Shown piece by piece: positions 58,481-64,000 of a stretch of 64,000 bases of DNA. Source of the DNA: Prevotella sp. (GTDB taxonomy: Bacteria; Bacteroidota; Bacteroidia; Bacteroidales; Bacteroidaceae); NCBI GenBank assembly GCA_017561825.1, contig JAFZBK010000049.1:31752-95751 (forward strand), written 5' to 3'. Under the pieces are notes generated by a model. It was not told where the DNA came from. It searched no databases and saw only the letters and a list, made by a program, of their open reading frames with translations. A program made the position numbers and the translations under genes. Each line of letters starts with the position of its first letter. Positions within the stretch are counted from its first letter, which is position 1.

Positions 58481-61177
58481 ATGAAAACGAAACGTATTAT
58501 AACAGGATTGATGGTGCTGGCGGCGTTGTTTACGGGACTGCGGACGTTGGCACAAGGGACCCAGACCGAGCATACCGAAAAAGTGGACATGGAAACTGGA
58601 CTCGTTGTGTGGACGGGCTCTACTGTAGAAGAAGTAGTAGTGCAGTCGAGCCAATTGGATGGATCGAACACTAATTATTTCTTCCTCGTAGAATTCAAAG
58701 ACAACCTCAGTGTTACTGACAAGGAACAGTATATGGGTGCTAGAGGTGAATATGGCGTTCAGGGTATTTTGTCGTCTGTGGGTATGCGCATGCAAATCAT
58801 TTCATCCAACAGGGGTGTCGATTTAAGTAATCAGCCAAGAGATAACTGCTATCAGCTTGTGTCTCGAATCGATAATGCAGACACTCAAACTGCCTATTTG
58901 GGTGACCGTATGGGAATTGATTGGGATTATGATGTTAATTCCGGGTATAGTATTTATCTTGACCGCTCAGGCCTTAGGACCTACCACACATCTGGAGACC
59001 CCAATGGAGAACATTATGATCTATGTGATAATTTTCCTAATTGGCAATTCAATAAAGTGACATCATACAAGTATGGCGTCAGGTATAAAGGTGAAGCTGA
59101 CCCGCATCGTGTTGAAGTTACTACTTATACGATCCAAAATGTAGATACACAGAAAAGGAATGGTGGTGAGTGGTGGAATCCACAATATACAGGTGAATAT
59201 CAACCCACTTATATTACTCTTAATAATGGCAGACTGGTTACAACGAGCGATCCTACAAAGGCCACCAAATGGATTATTGTTTCTGAGGAGGATTTCGAAG
59301 ACGCGATGTTAGAAGTAACATGGGGTGAGGTTGATCTTGGTGTATTTGTTATGGATGCTTCTTTCGGCCGCGACAACAAGGACGGTGTTTACTGGGTTTG
59401 GTCAAAAGATGGTGAAGGTAATCCCGCTCAACCTGTAAATGGCAAAACCCCTGATGGTATGAATCTCGATCCTGACGCGGGTAAAATTCATTGGCATCAG
59501 CGCAACCAAGATGTTATGATCAATGGCGTGAATTTGGATGTGGGCAATGCTGGCTACAATGATTCTGGTCAAGCTCTTACCTCCCGTGCAACAATTGGAG
59601 AAAATGTGGCAGGCACGGGTGATCCGGTTCGCCATGGCGATTGTCGTAAGTTTTACGCTCAGTATTATTCAGCTGAGATATACAATGAGGTGAATTCACT
59701 TACACAAACTCTTTATGGTCAAAATATACCCAACCTTATTGATGGATTGTATAAACTGACGGCTCAGGCATTATATTATGATAATGGAACTGGTAAAACC
59801 AACAACGGTGTTGCCTATTTTATCGTAAAGCGTGAGGTGCTTAGTGCAGATGGACAAACAGTTATTGAAAGAACAGAGGAAAGAATGCCCGTTAAGCCCA
59901 TTAATTCTATAGATAATGATATCACTTGTATGAGTGGTGTCTCTGCGGGAAAAGTATTCAATGAAAATCCTGATGCCTACCTTCTTACTACTTTTGTGGA
60001 GATTAGCGGAAATGTAAGGCTCACCATCGGTATCGAACAGACAACGGATGAAGGATGGACAGTGATTGGTAACGTGCATTTCTACGCTCATGGTAAACAG
60101 GCACTAATGATTGATGAAGACTGGGGGACTACGACTGACATGGAATACCGAGTGGGTGATCAACCATTTGAAATCCATGAAGATGTGAGTCCTTATGTCC
60201 ATGCCAAGTGGTACGATAACTATGACTATCCCTCAACGGTTTATTACCAGCGTACCTTCACGGTCAATGCTTGGAACCCCATTTGTATGCCACTGAGTTT
60301 GACAGGTCGGCAGGTACGACAGGCATTTGGTTCAGATGCCTTGGTGTGTGGCTTCCTCGGACAAAGGAATAACGATCCTGACGGCTGTATCTTATTCTCA
60401 AGAGCTCTTGATCTTGACAAGGACGAGAATATGAATAAGATTGTCATAAAGGCAGGATATCCATATATCATATATGTAACAGCAGAACCCCAACGTAAAG
60501 TGCCTCAAGATAAAGGATATTTGGAGGTGGAAGTAGGCAATGGACAGTATAATCACATTGTAAAAATCTTTGGCGACTGTTATATTATACCTGGGGTTAT
60601 TAAAGAACGATACACGGGTTATCTTAATGAAGATTACACAGATCTTTTACCTCCCAAGACTATACAACCCAATGGTCAGGATCCTAATACTGATATTACT
60701 GCTGAGGATGAAGAGCCTGAATATACGAAGGGAAGGTATCCCTATGACTCAAAATATACTAGTACGCAACTCATTTTCAAGGGTTCGTTCTATCACGAAA
60801 AACTTGAACATCAGTATATTCACGGCTCTAGTAATGAGTCTGAGTCTGGTACAAGTGACTATTGGGTGATTACAAAGGGTAACATGTATCACTTGACAGG
60901 TGCTAAAGATTGGAATATCTGGGCTACCTACGCATATCTCTATAGGCCAGTTGAAGATGGAAGCCCTGCCAAGGCCCTCTCTTTCGCCATCGACGACGGC
61001 TATGGAATACAGGAGATTGCTACCAGTATCGAGGGGTTGTACGTTGTGTCAGAAGAGAACAACGTTGAAGACTATGAGATTTACAACCTCTCTGGTACAA
61101 AGGTTGGCAAGGGCACACTCGACACGCTTCCCAAGGGCATCTATATCATGAACGGCAAGAAATTCGTGAAGAGATAA
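58481..61177 (+). CDS. Large secreted protein with T9SS-like tail, module copy R
   Basis: Protein of 898 aa with a signal peptide (MVLAALFTGLRTLAQG). It parallels the protein at 54448 in order and motifs (VDMETGLVVWTGSTVEEV, DKEQYMGARGEYGVQGILSSVGMRMQ, SFGRDNKDGVYWVW, TICMPLSLTG-type WNPICMPLSLTGRQVRQAFG). The last 300 or so bp are far more similar in DNA than the rest, ending EIYNLSGTKVG..LPKGIYIMNGKKFVKR. An insert in the C-terminal third (about residues 740-775, rich in Asp/Thr/Pro) is absent from copy L. No enzyme motif recognised. Confidence 0.82.
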   Translation: MKTKRIITGLMVLAALFTGLRTLAQGTQTEHTEKVDMETGLVVWTGSTVEEVVVQSSQLDGSNTNYFFLVEFKDNLSVTDKEQYMGARGEYGVQGILSSVGMRMQIISSNRGVDLSNQPRDNCYQLVSRIDNADTQTAYLGDRMGIDWDYDVNSGYSIYLDRSGLRTYHTSGDPNGEHYDLCDNFPNWQFNKVTSYKYGVRYKGEADPHRVEVTTYTIQNVDTQKRNGGEWWNPQYTGEYQPTYITLNNGRLVTTSDPTKATKWIIVSEEDFEDAMLEVTWGEVDLGVFVMDASFGRDNKDGVYWVWSKDGEGNPAQPVNGKTPDGMNLDPDAGKIHWHQRNQDVMINGVNLDVGNAGYNDSGQALTSRATIGENVAGTGDPVRHGDCRKFYAQYYSAEIYNEVNSLTQTLYGQNIPNLIDGLYKLTAQALYYDNGTGKTNNGVAYFIVKREVLSADGQTVIERTEERMPVKPINSIDNDITCMSGVSAGKVFNENPDAYLLTTFVEISGNVRLTIGIEQTTDEGWTVIGNVHFYAHGKQALMIDEDWGTTTDMEYRVGDQPFEIHEDVSPYVHAKWYDNYDYPSTVYYQRTFTVNAWNPICMPLSLTGRQVRQAFGSDALVCGFLGQRNNDPDGCILFSRALDLDKDENMNKIVIKAGYPYIIYVTAEPQRKVPQDKGYLEVEVGNGQYNHIVKIFGDCYIIPGVIKERYTGYLNEDYTDLLPPKTIQPNGQDPNTDITAEDEEPEYTKGRYPYDSKYTSTQLIFKGSFYHEKLEHQYIHGSSNESESGTSDYWVITKGNMYHLTGAKDWNIWATYAYLYRPVEDGSPAKALSFAIDDGYGIQEIATSIEGLYVVSEENNVEDYEIYNLSGTKVGKGTLDTLPKGIYIMNGKKFVKR

Positions 61178-61226
61178 ACGGATCCATTTTCTACATGATG
61201 GAATAGAAATACGAACGCAATAACAC

Positions 61227-61266
61227 AAAGCTGGCAGGATGTACTTCCTGCCGGCTTTGTTTTTGT
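61227..61266 (+). terminator. Rho-independent terminator of module R
   Basis: AAAGCTGGCAGGA pairs with TCCTGCCGGCTTT (one G-T), then TTTGTTTTTG. It shares the GGCAGGA/TCCTGCC stem with the module L terminator. Confidence 0.9.
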
Positions 61267-61375
61267 CTCATCAATTCTACGGATCTTAGAATGCAAGATT
61301 TTGTGCTGCTTTACTGTATGCATCTGTTGAAATACACGTTACAACTGATGTAAGTACAGTACTATATGATTTGTA

Positions 61376-61681
61376 TCATGCTACTTCGTAAAAGACTTGT
61401 CCAACCCTGTCAATATGATCTCCGATAGGAGTTCCCTTCTTTTTCTGATAATCCAATAGGTCAACTGAATAAAACAACTCCAAGTCATCTATCTCACAAA
61501 GAATATCCAACAATTGATTATAGTCTAGATCTTTGCCAATGACAGCAAGATCGATATCAGAACCGGCACGATAGTTCCCTTTCGACCTCGAGCCGAAAAT
61601 TATAACCTTTTGTATGTTCGCATGACGACGAAACACACCTTTCAGTTCCTCAATCACAGTATCACTTAATCCAAAATTCAT
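61376..61681 (-). CDS. MNT-type nucleotidyltransferase
   Basis: Protein of 101 aa. It has the minimal nucleotidyltransferase motif VIIFGSRSKGNYRAGSDIDLAVIG (GS and DxD metal ligands) and a third acidic position in FYSVDLLDY. Such proteins act with a HEPN/HI0074 partner, and several pairs of this kind are toxin-antitoxin systems in which the MNT enzyme AMPylates the partner. It overlaps the partner gene by 4 bp (ATGA). Whether this pair is a TA system cannot be told from sequence. Confidence 0.92.
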   Translation of the reverse strand: MNFGLSDTVIEELKGVFRRHANIQKVIIFGSRSKGNYRAGSDIDLAVIGKDLDYNQLLDILCEIDDLELFYSVDLLDYQKKKGTPIGDHIDRVGQVFYEVA

Positions 61682-62124
61682 ACCTGCTGATAATCCACAT
61701 CATGTGACAATTGCCATAACTTCTCATCTAATTGTTTCAATAGTGGAGCATAATCACTATAAATAAGTTTAATGATAGGCATTACTTCCTCTTCATCATA
61801 TACATGACTCAAGGTATTTCTTGACTTTGCCATCTTTCGCCAACCATCGTGATTAACTATCAACCCATCTTCAAAAGCCTTTTTTAAAGCTCCATTGGGT
61901 CCCAACATAAACTCATAGCCTTTGAATTGGAGAAGGTCTTGTAGCACTTTCCACGATAATTCAAATGTGTATTCAAAACGTTGCACCAGACCCTCAAGCT
62001 CTAATTCTGACAGATCATCAATAAACCTGTCAGCCTCGGTCACTTCTAGTAACCTCCCACAAGCTTTGTGAAAGTTAGCATAACGCTGTATCCATCTAAT
62101 ATCCGTTTCTTGTTCCATAATCAT
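61678..62124 (-). CDS. HI0074-family nucleotidyltransferase-binding protein (HEPN-like)
   Basis: Start placed at ATG 62124 (or 62118), because the -7 box at 62138-62145 would put the in-frame ATG at 62148 upstream of transcription. The product of about 148 aa is all-helical: RFEYTFELSWKVLQDLLQFKGYE is the family core and KSRNTLSHVYDEEE contains an R-x4-H element like HEPN RNases. It is the standard partner of the MNT protein encoded next. Confidence 0.9.
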   Translation of the reverse strand: MIMEQETDIRWIQRYANFHKACGRLLEVTEADRFIDDLSELELEGLVQRFEYTFELSWKVLQDLLQFKGYEFMLGPNGALKKAFEDGLIVNHDGWRKMAKSRNTLSHVYDEEEVMPIIKLIYSDYAPLLKQLDEKLWQLSHDVDYQQV

Positions 62125-62137
62125 TGTTTGTTGGTGA

Positions 62138-62145
62138 CAAAGATA
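62138..62145 (-). promoter_or_regulatory. -7 promoter box of the MNT/HI0074 pair
   Basis: TATCTTTG on the minus strand, 13 nt before the ATG at 62124. It decides against the longer reading frame starting at 62148. Confidence 0.6.
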
Positions 62146-62291
62146 CAACCTTTTTACAAAAAAAACAAATAATCACGAACTATTTTCATGCGATAGGTCT
62201 ACATTAACATCTTTAGATTCGCACCATTCTCCCCAATGATTGAGAGAAATATCTTTAACTTTTTTAGACTTACTATTCTCCTTGAAAAAAG

Positions 62292-62352
62292 GAACTCCGT
62301 TTTAACAGGTCGTTTACCAGAACAACTTGGACTCCTGTCCTAAACGGAGTTC
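62292..62352. ncRNA. Long imperfect hairpin in the 62.1-62.5 kb gap
   Basis: GAACTCCGTTT (62292-62302) pairs with AAACGGAGTTC (62342-62352), and CAGG/CCTG pair inside after a small internal loop. The gap of about 340 bp has no gene. The hairpin could be a terminator-like element, a small structured RNA or a remnant of a mobile element; the type given is tentative. Confidence 0.35.
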
Positions 62353-62463
62353 TAAAAGTGCTTCTATTTGAATAAGTCGCTAATCGAAGAACTTTTGGAG
62401 CAGCGAGAGCCATTGTACTTGCACGTTTGGCCGAGTCGTGACAAAAGTCAACGTAGTTAATTC

Positions 62464-63192
62464 TTAACTTCTACTGTTCCCCATGATCCTTAGCAGATGG
62501 ATGAACAGGTTGATGAAATCGAGGTAGAGGCTCAGGGCACCCATCAACGCCACCTTCTGAGCAGTCTCGCCAGTATCCTCTGCCATGGAAAGCATGTTCT
62601 TGATTTTCTGTGTATCCCAGGCGGTGAGACCAACGAAGATCAGTACGCCGAGGTAGTTGAGGATCATGCCGAAACCACTGCTCTTCACAAAGATGTTCAC
62701 GATGGTGGCAATGATCAAGCCAATCAAGGCCATGAAGAGAATACGACCAATCGATGAGAGGTCGGTCTTGGTGAAGTAACCGAAGAACGCCATGGCGGCA
62801 AAGGTGCCAGCGGTGATCAGGAAGACATTCGTAACACTCTCGTAGGTGTAGGCCAGAAAGATAAACGACATCGTGACACCGTTCAATACGGAGTAGAGCA
62901 CGAAGAGTAGGGTGGCGGTGGTCAACGACAACCTGTTAATGGCTGCACTCACGCTCCAAACAAGGACCAACTCGCCAAACAACAAGCATAGGAATAGAAT
63001 CTTGTTGGTCATGATCATCTGAAGGATGGCCGGACTATGTGCCACACCCCAGGCGGTTACACCAGTAATCACCAGGGCTAACGTCATCCATGTATATACT
63101 TTACGCATGAGAACGGGTAGGGTAGTGCTGCTCTCCCATCTTCTGCTTTCTTTCTCATTCAATACTTCTTGCTGTAATCTCTGTAAATCCAT
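62464..63192 (-). CDS. Bax inhibitor-1/YccA family membrane protein
   Basis: Protein of 242 aa with seven hydrophobic segments from about residue 28. Family features are VLMRKVYTWMTLALVITGVTAW, GVTMSFIFLAYTYESV, TFAAMAFFGYFTKTDLSSIGRILFMALIGLIIA and the C-terminal LTAWDTQKIKNM..GALSLYLDFINLFIHLLRIMG. BI-1 proteins are pH-dependent Ca2+ leak channels or membrane-stress proteins; the bacterial role is loosely defined. It is a single gene with a TATTTTTG box upstream. Confidence 0.94.
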   Translation of the reverse strand: MDLQRLQQEVLNEKESRRWESSTTLPVLMRKVYTWMTLALVITGVTAWGVAHSPAILQMIMTNKILFLCLLFGELVLVWSVSAAINRLSLTTATLLFVLYSVLNGVTMSFIFLAYTYESVTNVFLITAGTFAAMAFFGYFTKTDLSSIGRILFMALIGLIIATIVNIFVKSSGFGMILNYLGVLIFVGLTAWDTQKIKNMLSMAEDTGETAQKVALMGALSLYLDFINLFIHLLRIMGNSRS

Positions 63193-63275
63193 TTTCTATT
63201 TCTTTTAAGGGTTTATACTCAATTTCTTTACTGCAATTGTCGTGCCATTGCTCAACACTGCCAGCTTTTCGCCTG

Positions 63276-63283
63276 CAAAAATA
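63276..63283 (-). promoter_or_regulatory. -7 promoter box of the BI-1 gene
   Basis: TATTTTTG on the minus strand, 83 nt before the ATG at 63192; the -33 element is unclear. Confidence 0.5.
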
Positions 63284-63367
63284 CAAAAAAAACATAAAAT
63301 CGTTTTACGTTTTGTGTATTTTATTTTCGAGGAGTGTGGAGGGAGGAGTGTGGAGAGAGAAAAGTTC

Positions 63368-63379
63368 TCACTTCTCACC
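63368..63379. repeat. Short 7-bp-periodic CTCACYT array
   Basis: CTCAC at 63368 and 63375, in the gene-free region before the rRNA promoter. A GGAGTGTGGAG direct repeat lies just to the left. The same CTCACYT unit is found in a gene at 11008. Confidence 0.7.
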
Positions 63380-63486
63380 TCTTGCTTCTATATTATATAT
63401 AATAAGGTGTATCGCCCATTCGTAACTGCTGCTTTCCATAAAAAATGTAAAAATGACACTTTTTCTAGAAAATATTGGAGAAAAGT

Positions 63487-63517
63487 TTTGGAGGTTCGCG
63501 AGAAATTTGTACCTTTG
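63487..63517 (+). promoter_or_regulatory. rRNA operon promoter
   Basis: TTTG at 63487-63490, 19-nt spacer, TACCTTTG at 63510-63517, about 250 nt upstream of 16S. A leader segment with GTTCTTTGAT (63561-63570) resembles the boxA-like element of Bacteroidota rrn leaders. Confidence 0.88.
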
Positions 63518-63712
63518 CATCCGCTTTCGCGCTGAACGGCGGGAAGCAACTCAAAAAAGAGTTCTTTGATAGATTTACATAGACAGAAGTAGTACAAGAA
63601 GCAATGGCAATTTAATACATTGTATTATGAGTTGTCATTGGGTAAAGAAATGAACCGTCAATTTTTTACCAAAACTTGATAAGGATAGTCGTTCTGAGAC
63701 AGATAACATGAA

Positions 63713-63750
63713 CTAGTACCTAGTACCACTAGTGATACTAGTAATACTAG
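63713..63750. repeat. 9-bp-periodic CTAG array in the rRNA leader
   Basis: CTAG at 63713, 63720, 63729, 63738 and 63747 (one 7-bp step, then 9-bp steps). It ends about 15 nt before the mature 16S 5' end. Confidence 0.95.
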
Positions 63751-63765
63751 TAAAGACAATATTTT

Positions 63766-64000
63766 ACCATGTAGAGTTTGATCCTGGCTCAGGATGAACG
63801 CTAGCTACAGGCTTAACACATGCAAGTCGAGGGGCAGCATGGTCGAAGCTTGCTTCGATTGATGGCGACCGGCGCACGGGTGAGTAACGCGTATCCAACC
63901 TTCCCCCCAGTAGGGCATAGCCCGTAGAAATGCGGATTAATACCCTATGCTGTTCAATGAGGACATCTGAGCTGAACGAAAGCTTTGGCGCTGGGGGATG
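63766..64000 (+). rRNA. 16S ribosomal RNA, 5' part
   Basis: The universal start AGAGTTTGATCCTGGCTCAG begins at 63773, and the mature end is placed about 8 nt earlier by analogy. GATGAACGCTAGCTACAGGC, GCAAGTCGAGGGGCAGCATG and CGGCGCACGGGTGAGTAACG follow as in Prevotellaceae. It runs off the window at the V2 region. Confidence 0.98.

Overview
This window is chromosomal DNA of a Prevotella-type member of the Bacteroidota. The 16S rRNA start at the right edge reads as Prevotellaceae. Promoters have the Bacteroidota form (TTTG, 19-20 nt, TAnnTTTG), Shine-Dalgarno sites are largely absent, and much of the coding capacity is SusC/SusD pairs, fasciclin lipoproteins, BACON-type secreted proteins and proteins with T9SS-like tails. 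The arginine genes are of the succinylated Bacteroides type.

Layout. 1-6.7 kb (+): the 3' part of a SusC transporter with an OmpA-like domain fused to its C-terminus, then SusD and a surface lipoprotein with a duplicated domain. 7.0-13.9 kb (+) and 16.8-14.0 kb (-): three paralogous pairs of a polytopic membrane protein (probably DUF6057) and a propeller lipoprotein carrying one CxNCH haem-c-like motif. 24.4-16.8 kb (-): argD-proC-xre/cupin-acyl-CoA synthetase-yraN-proB-proA-argF', running on into the third pair. 30.8-24.6 kb (-): a three-gene run of secreted proteins. 48.0-30.9 kb (-): a seven-gene surface operon, fasciclin-SusC-SusD-fasciclin-fasciclin-SusC-SusD. 48.3-50.3 kb (+): a secreted protein with two CBM-like jelly rolls. 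50.5-53.9 kb (+): argR-GNAT-argG-argC behind a promoter overlaid by ArgR-like palindromes. 54.4-61.2 kb: two divergent copies of a module (acidic 75-81 aa peptide plus large secreted protein) around a membrane-anchored AraC-type regulator. 61.4-63.2 kb (-): an MNT/HI0074 nucleotidyltransferase pair and a Bax-inhibitor-1 family protein. 63.5 kb to the end (+): the rRNA promoter, leader and first part of 16S.

How the parts work together. The arginine and proline genes form one biosynthetic programme split over two loci. A single inversion of 24.43-53.86 kb would rejoin argC to argD. The outer-membrane genes form import systems with no glycoside hydrolases in view. The paired membrane protein/haem-like lipoprotein genes and the peptide/secreted-protein modules are the best candidates for undescribed systems.

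The most unusual non-coding signal is a set of short repeats with strict periods: 7-bp arrays that fill gaps between genes in operons, 9-bp CTAG arrays that occur inside genes and in the rRNA leader, and 22-bp palindromic arrays at three intergenic sites, two of them at the presumed inversion ends.
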